This document shows, in pieces, positions 56,819 to 64,000 of a stretch of DNA of 64,000 bases. Positions within the stretch are counted from its first letter, which is position 1. Each line of letters opens with the position of its first letter. The notes under the pieces were generated by a model. That model was not told the DNA's origin. It was given only the letters and a program-made list of their open reading frames with translations, and did not search any database. A program made the position numbers and the translations under genes. This DNA comes from Caulobacter sp. (GTDB lineage: Bacteria > Pseudomonadota > Alphaproteobacteria > Caulobacterales > Caulobacteraceae): assembly GCA_030683005.1 (NCBI GenBank), contig JAUXMY010000006.1:1-64000 (forward strand), read 5' to 3'.

Positions 56819-57717
56819 CTACGCCGTGACCTTCGAGGTCTTCTCGGAGATCGACGCCAGCAGCTCGGCGGTGCCCAGCGCGGAGTCGGTTCCGCCGCCG
56901 GTCAGGGCATGGCGCGGCGATACGACCTCCGGCCCCTCGCCGGGCGGCAGCGGCGGACTGTAGTAGCCCAGCGCATAGGATCCGAGGTCGTAGCCAAGCA
57001 TCTTCTGCAGCGCCTCGTCGAACGCCCGCGCGATCTCCGGCGGACACGACAGGTACTGGTTCTCCTCCTGGCGCAGCCAGCCGAGCGTGTAGGTGATGTT
57101 CAGGCCGACCCGGTCTGCGTCGGAGACATTGGCGCCGCCGCCGTGGAACACTGTCCCGGTGAGATCAGCACCGAGCCGGCCGACATCTCCGCCCAGGTGA
57201 TCTCGCCGTCGGTCGGGCGGCGGTCGTCGGGCCAGGTGATGGAGCGGGGCACGACCTGGGTGGCGCCGTTCTCGCGCCGGAAGTCGCTGACGGCCCAGAT
57301 GGTGTTCAGCTGCGGCTCGATGCCCTGCATGTACGGGCCCCAGGCCCAGCGGTCGCGGTGGATCGGCTGGGCCTCCTGGCCGGGCATGATGCGGATCACC
57401 TGGCCCAGATGCAGCTGCCAGCGCTCGCAGTTGGGCTTGAGCACCCGCTCGCAGAGGCTCTGGATCACGGTGTTCATGATCAGGTCGCGGCAGACCGCCG
57501 ACCGGGCGGCCAGGGCGCCGGTGCGGGTGGTGCGGAAACCCGAGAACCCGTCCTGTCCGGGCCGCGTCGCCTCGACATAGGGCATGATCTCGTCCCTCAG
57601 CCGGGCCAGGTCGTCGGGCGCCATCACGTCGCGGATGATCAGGGCGCCGTCACGGTCGAGGACGGCCATGATCTCGTCGGTCGTAGCGGTGGGCGGCAGG
57701 GTCACGAGAGCGGGCAT
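56819..57717 (-). pseudogene. phytanoyl-CoA dioxygenase family gene split by a single-base frameshift
   Basis: Two minus-strand frames join into one Fe(II)/2-oxoglutarate oxygenase. The upstream frame (57717 to about 57150) has VLDRDGALIIRDVMAPDDL and the H-x-D metal pair in QPIHRDRWAWGPY. The other frame continues with VFHGGGANVSDADRVGLNITYTLGWLRQEE, with the distal metal His. Near 57150 the expected segment is interrupted: ATCTC is followed by ACCGGGACAGTGTTCCAC one base out of phase. Restoring one base would give ISxTGTVFHGGGAN. The gene is either a recent pseudogene or a sequencing error; the rest of the protein shows no decay. Confidence 0.8.
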
Positions 57718-57728
57718 GGGAACTCCTG

Positions 57729-58325
57729 TCAGTCGGGAGAGAGGATCGGCTCGAGCAGGAGCCGCAGGGTGGCGACCTGGCGCGCGGGCGGCCAGTTGTC
57801 CGGTTCATGGGTGGCGCGCACGCCGATGCCGTCGACGGCGGCGATGACGGCGTCGGCGAGGATCGCCGGGTCCGCGCGGTCTCGCAGCCGGCCGGCGTCG
57901 CGCAGCTGGGTCAGCGACCGGGTCAGGCTGACGGTGATGTCGGCGTAGTAGCTCCGGTGCAGCGCCCGGTAGCGCGCGTCCACCGCGGCGCGGCCCCAGA
58001 AGGCGAACCAGACACGCCAGTCCCGCAGGCGTTCCTCGTCCAGCGGCAGGAAGGCGGCGGCCGCCTCGATCAGGCTCGGGACCGGTTCGCGCCCCAGCGC
58101 CTGGTCGGCCTGGCGGTCGAGGATGCGGCGGACGACCTCGGCCATGGCCGCCTCCAGCACGTCGTCCTTGCTGGCGAAATAGTGAGTGACGGCGCCGGTG
58201 GTGACCTGGCCCTCCAGGGCGACGTCCCGCAGACGCGCGGCGTCCAGCCCGACCCGGTCAATCACCCGGATGGCGGCTTCGGCGATGGTGCGACGCTGGA
58301 CGTCATGATCAACCAGTTTTGGCAT
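57729..58325 (-). CDS. TetR/AcrR family regulator
   Basis: A 198-residue repressor-type regulator. The N-terminal DNA-binding domain is RRTIAEAAIRVIDRVGLDAARLRDVALEGQVTTGAVTHYFASKDDVLEAAMAEV, with recognition helix TTGAVTHYFASK. The C-terminal ligand domain is BetI-like (PSLIEAAAAFLPLDEERLRDWRVWFAFWGRA). It is divergent from two dienelactone-hydrolase genes and starts 11 bases before the oxygenase gene on its own strand. It likely controls both sides. The ATG at 58325 lies at the predicted transcription start. Confidence 0.88.
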   Translation of the reverse strand: MPKLVDHDVQRRTIAEAAIRVIDRVGLDAARLRDVALEGQVTTGAVTHYFASKDDVLEAAMAEVVRRILDRQADQALGREPVPSLIEAAAAFLPLDEERLRDWRVWFAFWGRAAVDARYRALHRSYYADITVSLTRSLTQLRDAGRLRDRADPAILADAVIAAVDGIGVRATHEPDNWPPARQVATLRLLLEPILSPD

Positions 58326-58331
58326 AACCGT

Positions 58332-58372
58332 AATTATGTTAAAATCCGGCCGCTTGTCAACCGACCGGTCGG
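58332..58372 (-). promoter_or_regulatory. tetR promoter and palindromic operator candidate
   Basis: On the minus strand TTGACA (58355-58360) and CATAAT are spaced 16 bases, a near-consensus sigma-70 promoter. The -10 ends 7 bases before the tetR ATG, predicting a leaderless message. A perfect 12-base palindrome CCGACCGGTCGG (58361-58372) lies just upstream of the -35 and between the divergent genes. It is a typical TetR-family operator shape and could control both directions. Confidence 0.6.
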
Positions 58373-58405
58373 CGGGCAGATGTCGGAGCAACCCGGGAGC
58401 CCGCC

Positions 58406-59086
58406 ATGACCGCCACCATTACGCTGACCGCCGCCCACGACGGCTTCGGCTTCTCCGCGCTGCACGCCGAACCTGAAGGTCCGCGCAAGGGCGGGGTGAT
58501 CGTCATCCAGGAGATCTTCGGTCTCGACCCGTACGTCCGGGCCGACGTCGCCCGCTGGGCGGCGCGAGGCTACGAAGTGGTCGCGCCCTCGATGTTCGAC
58601 CGTCAGGGACCGGGCTTCACCGCCGGGCACGATGACGCCGGCGTCCAGGCGGGCGTGGCCAGGGCCATGGCCAACGGCCCGGACAACGCCATGGGCGACA
58701 TCCAGGCCTGTATCGACTTTCTGAAGCCGCGCGGCCCCGTCTTCATCGTCGGCTACTGCTACGGCGGCACCATGGTCTGGCTCGCAGCGTCGCGCTGCAA
58801 GGGCCTGAGCGCCGGCTCCAGCTACTACGGCGGCCAGGTGGTCGGGATGGCCTCCCTGCCCCTCTCCTGCCCCGTGATCGTCCACCTGGGCCGCAAGGAC
58901 GCCCACATCCCGGCCGACACCGTGAAGGCGGCGATCCAGACCGCCCATCCGGAGGTTCCGGTCCACATCTACGAGGCCTCGGGCCACGGCTTCAACAACG
59001 ACGGCCGGCCCGACTCCGACCTGGCCGACGCCGAGCTGGCCCGCCAGCGCACCGCAGCGCTGTTCGAGGCCAACGGGGCGGGCTGA
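58406..59086 (+). CDS. dienelactone hydrolase family protein
   Basis: A 226-residue alpha/beta hydrolase of the dienelactone hydrolase group. The nucleophile is Cys in GYCYGGTM, with Asp in LGRKDAHIP and His in SGHGFNND completing the triad. GGVIVIQEIFGLDPYVRADVARWAARGYEV opens the fold. The family cleaves dienelactones in aromatic degradation and other small esters. It is first of two tandem homologues divergent from the tetR gene. Confidence 0.9.
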   Translation: MTATITLTAAHDGFGFSALHAEPEGPRKGGVIVIQEIFGLDPYVRADVARWAARGYEVVAPSMFDRQGPGFTAGHDDAGVQAGVARAMANGPDNAMGDIQACIDFLKPRGPVFIVGYCYGGTMVWLAASRCKGLSAGSSYYGGQVVGMASLPLSCPVIVHLGRKDAHIPADTVKAAIQTAHPEVPVHIYEASGHGFNNDGRPDSDLADAELARQRTAALFEANGAG

Positions 59087-59088
59087 GC

Positions 59089-59763
59089 ATGGGCGAACGC
59101 GTTCTCCTGACCACGAAGACCGGCGAGCGGCTGGCGGCGTACCACGCGCCGGCGCAGGAGGCCCGGCGAGGCGGCCTGGTGATCCTGCACGCCATCTGGG
59201 GGGTGACGCCGCACATCCGCGAGCTGAGCGACACCCTGGCCGCCCAGGGCTACGAGGTGATCGCGCCCAGCCTGCTGGACGGCGAGGCGCCCTTCCCCGA
59301 GCACAACACCGATTTCCCCATCCTGCAGCAGCGGATGGCGCTGGGCGAGGCGGCGGGCTGGGGCGAGGGCTGCACAGGACAGATCCAGGCGGCGGTCGAC
59401 GCCCTGGCCGGACCGGTGTTCGTCATGGGCTTCTGCTTTGGCGGCACCAGCGCCTGGATCGCGTCCTGCTTCTGCGACGGGATCACGGCGGTCAGCTGCT
59501 TCTACGGCGGCCACATCATCCAGTACGTCGACGAGACGCCGAAGACCCCGACCATCCTGCATTTCGGCAAGACCGACGACACCATCCCGCCGGCCGAGGT
59601 CGAGGCGATCGCGGCGGCCCATCCGGACCTGCCGCTGTGGCTCTACGACGCCGGCCACGCCTTCGTGGCGCCCAGCGGCTATCACGCCGACAGCGCCCGC
59701 CTGGCCATGCTGCGGACGCTACAGCTGTTCCACCGCTCCGGCGGGGCGCGCGGCGAGGTTTAG
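59089..59763 (+). CDS. dienelactone hydrolase family protein, second tandem copy
   Basis: A 224-residue paralogue of the preceding gene, 2 bases after its stop. Nucleophile Cys in GFCFGGTS, Asp in FGKTDDTIP, and His in DAGHAFVA are retained. The opening is GGLVILHAIWGVTPHIRELSDTLAAQGYEV. Divergence between the two copies suggests different substrates. It ends convergently with mtnP, with the stop codons overlapping. Confidence 0.88.
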   Translation: MGERVLLTTKTGERLAAYHAPAQEARRGGLVILHAIWGVTPHIRELSDTLAAQGYEVIAPSLLDGEAPFPEHNTDFPILQQRMALGEAAGWGEGCTGQIQAAVDALAGPVFVMGFCFGGTSAWIASCFCDGITAVSCFYGGHIIQYVDETPKTPTILHFGKTDDTIPPAEVEAIAAAHPDLPLWLYDAGHAFVAPSGYHADSARLAMLRTLQLFHRSGGARGEV

Positions 59764-60635
59764 CCGACTTTCCCCAGAACGCGCCCGGCGACGGCGTCCA
59801 GGCGGGCGATCATCGCCGGATCGCGGGCCTCCGGCGCGGTGATGACGGCCCAGTCCAGGCAGCTGTCGATCGGCGAGGGTGGACGCTCGGCCGGCAGGGT
59901 CCGGGCCAGCTGCTCGACAAGCGCCCTCGCCCGCGTGGTGTTGGCGTGCATCACCTCGAGGATGTGCCCGACCTCGACCGGCGCCTCCCCGACCCGCCAG
60001 CAGTCGTAGTCGGTGACCATGGCGACGGAGGCGTAGGGCAGTTCCGCCTCACGGGCCAGCTTGGCCTCCGGCATGTTGGTCATGCCGATGACGTCGCAGC
60101 CCCAGGAGCGGTAGAGCTCGCTCTCGGCCCGGCTGGAGAACTGCGGTCCCTCCATGGCCATATAGGTTCCGCCCTCGACTACCGTGGCGCCCGCGGCGCG
60201 GCCGGCCTGGGCGGCGAGCGCGGCGAGACGCGGACAGACCGGGTCGGCCATCGAGACGTGAGCGGCGAGACCGGGCCCAAAGAAGCTGCTGATCCGGCCA
60301 ACCGTGCGGTCGATGTACTGGTCGACCGCGACGAAGGTCCCGGGCGGCAGGTCCTCGCGCAGCGAGCCGACCGCCGACAGCGACAGTACGTCCGTGCAAC
60401 CGGCCCGCTTCAGGGCGTCGATGTTGGCCCGGGCGTTGATGTCGCCCGGCGGGATGCGGTGGCCGACTCCGTGGCGGGGCAGGAAGACCAGCCTTGTCGT
60501 CCCGATGCGGCCGGTGACCAGGGCGTCCGAGGGCGGCCCGAATGGTCCTTCGATGCGGAGGGTCTCGCGGTCCTCGAGCCCGTCGAGCGCGTAGAGCCCC
60601 GATCCGCCAATGATCCCCAGTGTCCAGCCCGTCAT
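59760..60635 (-). CDS. mtnP: S-methyl-5'-thioadenosine phosphorylase
   Basis: Splits methylthioadenosine with phosphate in the methionine salvage pathway. The 291-residue protein has the N-terminal LGIIGGSGLYALDGLED, phosphate and purine contacts in RHGVGHRIPPGDINARANI, and LSLSAVGSLREDLPPGTFVAVDQYIDRT. It also has EGPQFSSRAESELYRSWGCDVIGMTNMPEAKLAREAE, with the family's Met-Thr-Asn-Met specificity segment. The ATG at 60635 is the standard start. It lies 14 bases downstream of the CPBP protease gene. Confidence 0.92.
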   Translation of the reverse strand: MTGWTLGIIGGSGLYALDGLEDRETLRIEGPFGPPSDALVTGRIGTTRLVFLPRHGVGHRIPPGDINARANIDALKRAGCTDVLSLSAVGSLREDLPPGTFVAVDQYIDRTVGRISSFFGPGLAAHVSMADPVCPRLAALAAQAGRAAGATVVEGGTYMAMEGPQFSSRAESELYRSWGCDVIGMTNMPEAKLAREAELPYASVAMVTDYDCWRVGEAPVEVGHILEVMHANTTRARALVEQLARTLPAERPPSPIDSCLDWAVITAPEARDPAMIARLDAVAGRVLGKVG

Positions 60636-60649
60636 ACGCGCGTCCCGCC

Positions 60650-61564
60650 CTATGCCCATGTGCGAACGAATTCCGACAGATTGGGCAGGAAGTCCACGGC
60701 CGCGTGCAGCACGATCAGAAGCCCGAGGCTCCGCGTGCGGGCCCAGATGATCCCGAACAGCACGGCGATCGGCGACAGGGTGCCGACGCAGTAGGCGATG
60801 ATCTGCGGCAGGCCGGAGATGGCGTCCCCGGCCGTGTCGGGCCGCAGGTAGAGGCCCGGAACGTGGGCCAGCGCGAACAGCAGGGCGCCGATGACGATCG
60901 CGCCGGCCTCGGACCTCATGAAGGCGGCCAGCCGCGTCTGCAGGACGGCGCGGAACAGGAACTCCTCGGTGAAGCCGGCCTCCAGCGCCATCCACGCGAA
61001 GGCGGCGGGCGCGGCCCAGGCGAAGACGGTCGGCGCGACATCCAGCCCCGAGATCTCCTTGAGGCTGGGCGAAACGACCACCATCAGCGCCGTGAACACG
61101 ATGCCGAGAATGATCAACAGGGGCAGGACGCCCCTGGCGCCCATGCGCGGCGCCAGCAGCGGCAGGATCCTGGCGCCGACCAGCTTGAGCACCAGGATCG
61201 GAATGACGACGTGAATGGCCAGCTTCACCGCCAGCATGACCATCTCGTAGGTCTGGCTGCCGGGGACGAAGGTCTGCTTCACCACTGTGAACAGCCAGCC
61301 CAGGCAGACCACGGCGTAGATCGCCAGCCAGACCAGAATCGCGCCCAGTTCCAGGCCAGGCCTTGCGACCGGTATCTGCGCCGGTTCGGTCTTGCGCGTG
61401 AACGCCCAGACCAGCGGCGGCAGCAGCACGGCGAACAGGACGCCGACGATCAGCGAATCGGAGGCGTCGCCCGCCTGTAGCCGCACATAGACCGCCGCCG
61501 CCCAGATCGCGACATAGACGCCCGCCCAGGGCGCCCAGATCATCATCTTCGAGGCCCTCGCCAT
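60650..61564 (-). CDS. CPBP family intramembrane metalloprotease
   Basis: A 304-residue membrane protein with about eight hydrophobic segments. The CAAX-protease/bacteriocin-processing (CPBP) motifs are visible: E-E-x-x-x-R in AGFTEEFLFRAVLQTRL, His in LLFALAHVPG, and His/Asn-type motif in IVLHAAVDFLPNL. It may process prenylated or small peptides, or act as a membrane-protein protease; the substrate is unknown. The ATG at 61564 is preferred for GGGGA 8 bases upstream; 61579 is an alternative. Confidence 0.82.
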   Translation of the reverse strand: MARASKMMIWAPWAGVYVAIWAAAVYVRLQAGDASDSLIVGVLFAVLLPPLVWAFTRKTEPAQIPVARPGLELGAILVWLAIYAVVCLGWLFTVVKQTFVPGSQTYEMVMLAVKLAIHVVIPILVLKLVGARILPLLAPRMGARGVLPLLIILGIVFTALMVVVSPSLKEISGLDVAPTVFAWAAPAAFAWMALEAGFTEEFLFRAVLQTRLAAFMRSEAGAIVIGALLFALAHVPGLYLRPDTAGDAISGLPQIIAYCVGTLSPIAVLFGIIWARTRSLGLLIVLHAAVDFLPNLSEFVRTWA

Positions 61565-61677
61565 CGCTCGTTTCCCCATCCCGCCGATCCCGTCGGCGGG
61601 GCCTCTGATTTCATCGACCGCCGTTCGACTCAACTTAGCGATTGGTCACAATCGCCGGACGCGCTCTAACGAGGTCC

Positions 61678-62460
61678 GTGTCTCGCCACGCCATCCTCCT
61701 TGTCGTCTGCGCCCTGACCGTCGGCAGTGCGGGTTCCGGCGCCCGGGCCGGCGAGGTCGCCTGCTGGTTCGAGAACGGCGCGGTCGTGGTTCCGGCCAGC
61801 ATCGGCGGCGTGGCGGGCGACTGGCTGCTGGACCCTTCGGCGCCGCGCACGCAGCTGCATGACACGCGCGCGGCGATGGAGGGCCTGGGCGACGGCTTCG
61901 CTGCTGCGGGGCGACTGGCGGACCTGGCGCTGCCCCCGGTCCCGGTGACAGTTGCAGACCTCGACGGCCGCGCGCCGGGGTTTGTCACGCCCGTCGCCGG
62001 GGTGATCGGGGCAGATATCCTCGCCGCTTTCGTGATCGATCTCCGGTTCGAGCCCTGCCGAGTCCGGCTCTACGCCGGGCGGGCTCCAGGCGTGCGCGGT
62101 GGCGCCGTCCTGCGGCTTGAGACGGTCGGCGGGGTCCCCGCTGTGCGAGCAGCCATCTCCGATGACCGACAGGCCCGGGCCGGCCTGTTCGCGGTCGACT
62201 GGAGCTCACGCGCGGCGGTGCGGCTCACTGGCGCCAGGATCACCCCTGCGGTCGAGGGGCTCGACCCCGCGCGCCGTGACCTGGCCCCGGCCCGGCTGCG
62301 GGCGCTGTCGCTCGACGGGATGCTGTACGAAGAGCCCTCCGCCGCCCTCGCGACCGACCTGGACCCGGCGCTGGCCGGGGCGCTGGGCCTGGACCTGTGG
62401 TCGCGGTGGAGCCTGCGGCTGGACATCGCCGGCGGGCGGCTGACGCTGTTGCCGAAATGA
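61678..62460 (+). CDS. exported protein with a degenerate aspartyl-protease-like fold
   Basis: A 260-residue secreted protein. The signal peptide runs through HAILLVVCALTVGSAGSGARA. The mature part resembles retropepsin-type proteases: GVAGDWLLDPSAPRTQLHD sits where the active D-(T/S)-G is expected, and GVIGADILAAFVIDLRFEPCRVRLY matches the following strand-helix. A second lobe has LFAVDWSSRAAVRLTG. The catalytic triad D-T-G is replaced by D-P-S and D-W-S, so it may be inactive. The GTG at 61678 fits a signal peptide with GAGG upstream. Confidence 0.65.
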   Translation: MSRHAILLVVCALTVGSAGSGARAGEVACWFENGAVVVPASIGGVAGDWLLDPSAPRTQLHDTRAAMEGLGDGFAAAGRLADLALPPVPVTVADLDGRAPGFVTPVAGVIGADILAAFVIDLRFEPCRVRLYAGRAPGVRGGAVLRLETVGGVPAVRAAISDDRQARAGLFAVDWSSRAAVRLTGARITPAVEGLDPARRDLAPARLRALSLDGMLYEEPSAALATDLDPALAGALGLDLWSRWSLRLDIAGGRLTLLPK

Positions 62461-62461
62461 A

Positions 62462-62491
62462 GAAAGGCCCGGGATCGCTCCCGGGCCTTTC
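62462..62491. terminator. bidirectional rho-independent terminator
   Basis: A perfect 13-base stem, GAAAGGCCCGGGA (62462-62474) and TCCCGGGCCTTTC (62479-62491), encloses loop TCGC. It lies 1 base after the aspartyl-protease-like gene and 22 bases after petC on the other strand, with T-rich ends both ways, so it should terminate both convergent transcripts. Confidence 0.9.
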
Positions 62492-62513
62492 GACATGACC
62501 TTGATCGGAAAGC

Positions 62514-63308
62514 CTAGTGGCTCTCGTTGCGCCAGACCCGGCGGTAGCTGGCGTACAGCAGGCCGGAGAACAGCACGAGGAAGACCAGCACCGCGGCCCC
62601 CATCTGCTTGCGCTCTTCCAGCTTGGGCTCGGCGGCCCACATCAGGAAGGCGGCGACGTCGGTGGCCTGCTGCTTCACGGTCGACTTGGTGCCGTCGTCG
62701 AAGGTCACCTGATCCGGCGCCAGCGGCGGGGCCATGGCGATCAGGCCGCCCGGGAAGTAGGGGTTGTAGTTGAGGCCCGGAGACAGCGTCACGCCCGCTG
62801 GCGGATCGGTGTAGCCCGAGAGCAGGGCGGCGATGTACTCCGGACCGCCGGAGCGGGCCTTGGCCATCACCGACAGGTCGGGCGGCGCGATGCCGCCGTT
62901 GCCGGCCTTGGCCGCGATCACATTGGGGTACGGGTTCGGAAAGCGGTCGGCCGGCGTGCCCGGACGCTGAATGGCGTCGCCGGTCTCGCTGTCCAGATCG
63001 TTGATCTGGGTGTCGGCGGCGATGGCCTTGGCGTAGGGGTTGTCGTTCGCGTTCTTGTACTTCGAATCGTAGAACGGGCCGCCGCGATCGGCGAGGTTGC
63101 GGAACGCCAGCAGGTTCATGCTGTGGCAGGCCGCGCAGACCTCACGATAGACCTTGTAGCCGCGTTGCAGCTGGGCCTGGTCGTAGGCGCCGAACGGACC
63201 TTCGTAGCTGAAGGCGATGTCCGCCGGCTTCTTGGCGTCGCCGGCCGCGAAGGCCGGGCCAGCGACGAGAACCAGAGCCGCGGCCAGCAGGGTGACTTTG
63301 CGCAGCAT
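62514..63308 (-). CDS. petC: cytochrome c1 of the bc1 complex
   Basis: Heme c subunit passing electrons from the Rieske protein to cytochrome c. The 264-residue protein has a signal peptide (LLAAALVLVAGPAFA), the c-type heme motif C58-A-A-C61-H62 in REVCAACHSMN, and the Met ligand in PGGLIAMAPPL. The single C-terminal transmembrane helix MGAAVLVFLVLFSGLLYASYRRVW anchors it. It follows petB on the minus strand with a 6-base gap, as in the fbcFBC/pet operons. Confidence 0.93.
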   Translation of the reverse strand: MLRKVTLLAAALVLVAGPAFAAGDAKKPADIAFSYEGPFGAYDQAQLQRGYKVYREVCAACHSMNLLAFRNLADRGGPFYDSKYKNANDNPYAKAIAADTQINDLDSETGDAIQRPGTPADRFPNPYPNVIAAKAGNGGIAPPDLSVMAKARSGGPEYIAALLSGYTDPPAGVTLSPGLNYNPYFPGGLIAMAPPLAPDQVTFDDGTKSTVKQQATDVAAFLMWAAEPKLEERKQMGAAVLVFLVLFSGLLYASYRRVWRNESH

Positions 63309-63314
63309 CGGGGC

Positions 63315-64000
63315 TCAGTCCTTCTTGTCGGAGTCGCCGAGCACCGGCGAGGAGATGGTTTCGGGAACCGGACGCGGCTTCTCGATCAGACCCAGCACCG
63401 GCATCACCACCAGGAAGTAGGCGAAGTAGTAGAGGGTCGCGACCCGTGACAGCCAGACGTAGCTGTTGAGGTCGGCGTCGATGAAGGTGAACGTCGACAG
63501 GTGCGGGATCACGTGGTCGTCCGGCAGCTTGCCGCCGGCGACGCCGAGGATCCAGCAGGTCGCCACGAAGATGACGAAGTAGAGCTGGGCCTGCGGGCGA
63601 TACCGCATCGACTTGACCTTGGAGGTGTCCAGCCAGGGCAGCGCGAACAGGCAGCCGATGGCGCCGAACATGGCCAGCACGCCCATCAGCTTGTCCGGCA
63701 CGGCCCGCAGGATCGCGTAGAACGGCAGGAAGTACCATTCCGGAACGATGTGGGCGGGCGTCACCAGCGGGTCGGCGGGGATGTAGTTGTCGGCGTGGCC
63801 AAGCGCGTTGGGCATGTAGAAGACGAAGGTCGCGAACAGGATCAGGAACACGCTCATCGCGAAGCCGTCCTTCACCGTCGCATACGGGGTGAAGGGCACC
63901 GTATCGGCCTTCGACTTGGGATCGACGCCGGTCGGGTTGTTCTGGCCGACGACGTGCAGGGCCCAGACGTGCAGGATAACCACGCCGGCGATCACGAACG
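63315..64000 (-). CDS. petB: cytochrome b of the bc1 complex, C-terminal part (gene runs off the right edge)
   Basis: Quinol-oxidising membrane subunit of complex III. About 228 residues are visible and continue past base 64,000. The Qo-site motif PEWY is in [18 protein letters not shown]. Several transmembrane helices ([60 protein letters not shown]) and the end [13 protein letters not shown] match helices E-H. The heme-binding N-terminal part and the Rieske gene should lie beyond the edge. Confidence 0.95.
   Translation of the reverse strand, partial: FVIAGVVILHVWALHVVGQNNPTGVDPKSKADTVPFTPYATVKDGFAMSVFLILFATFVFYMPNALGHADNYIPADPLVTPAHIVPEWYFLPFYAILRAVPDKLMGVLAMFGAIGCLFALPWLDTSKVKSMRYRPQAQLYFVIFVATCWILGVAGGKLPDDHVIPHLSTFTFIDADLNSYVWLSRVATLYYFAYFLVVMPVLGLIEKPRPVPETISSPVLGDSDKKD

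Noticed and set aside
59760-60995. N-terminally extended version of MtnP (411 residues)
   Set aside because: The extra 120 residues are Arg/Ala/Gly-rich frame shadow of the upstream protease gene; the family N-terminus starts at 60,635.

Overview
Organism and overall nature. About bases 1 to 9,500 carry moderately GC-rich genes with many A/T-ending codons and look beta- or gamma-proteobacterial. From about 9,850 to the end the DNA has almost only G/C-ending third positions. There the gene content and order (prfA-prmC, DUF4167 protein, xerD-aroK-aroB-corC, HWE kinase, bolA/J-protein/cobS, prs-rplY-pth-ychF, mtnP, petB-petC) look like an alphaproteobacterium near Caulobacter/Phenylobacterium. 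The change of style falls inside one gene, the ACR3 arsenite exporter, so the window is either a recent transfer junction or an assembly join. This taxonomic reading is inference from composition and gene content. Layout, left part: the end of a sensor histidine kinase, an HD-GYP phosphodiesterase, an MscS channel, a remnant zone (IS21-like end repeats over an AbiEii-like fragment), a StbD/RelE-type toxin-antitoxin pair, two FAD oxidoreductases, a sulfotransferase fragment, and an arsenic operon arsR-arsI-arsC-arsC-acr3-arsC. The operon covers regulation, C-As bond cleavage, arsenate reduction by two unrelated reductase folds, and arsenite export. Layout, right part: housekeeping genes for peptidoglycan turnover, translation termination, fatty acid synthesis (accA), the shikimate pathway, respiration (cytochrome bc1), PRPP synthesis, ribosome and tRNA recycling, and ergothioneine synthesis (egtB-egtD). 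Between them lie accessory genes: a 1,445-residue RTX repeat protein, two thioesterase-like genes, two lipoproteins, a P450, tandem dienelactone hydrolases under a TetR regulator, and a three-gene higB-higA-nuclease-like cassette directly after cobS. Mobile and repeat content: a RAYT (REP-associated tyrosine transposase) gene is bracketed by two near-identical inverted repeats with 26-base arms, and a third copy lies 3 kb away between two divergent thioesterase genes. Several other families of intergenic palindromes are present. No rRNA, tRNA or CRISPR array was found. The most noteworthy items are the RAYT/palindrome system, the composition break inside acr3, the arsenic operon with its Cys-tailed ArsI, the higBA-linked nuclease-like gene, and predicted leaderless regulator genes whose start codons sit at the promoter (arsR, tetR).
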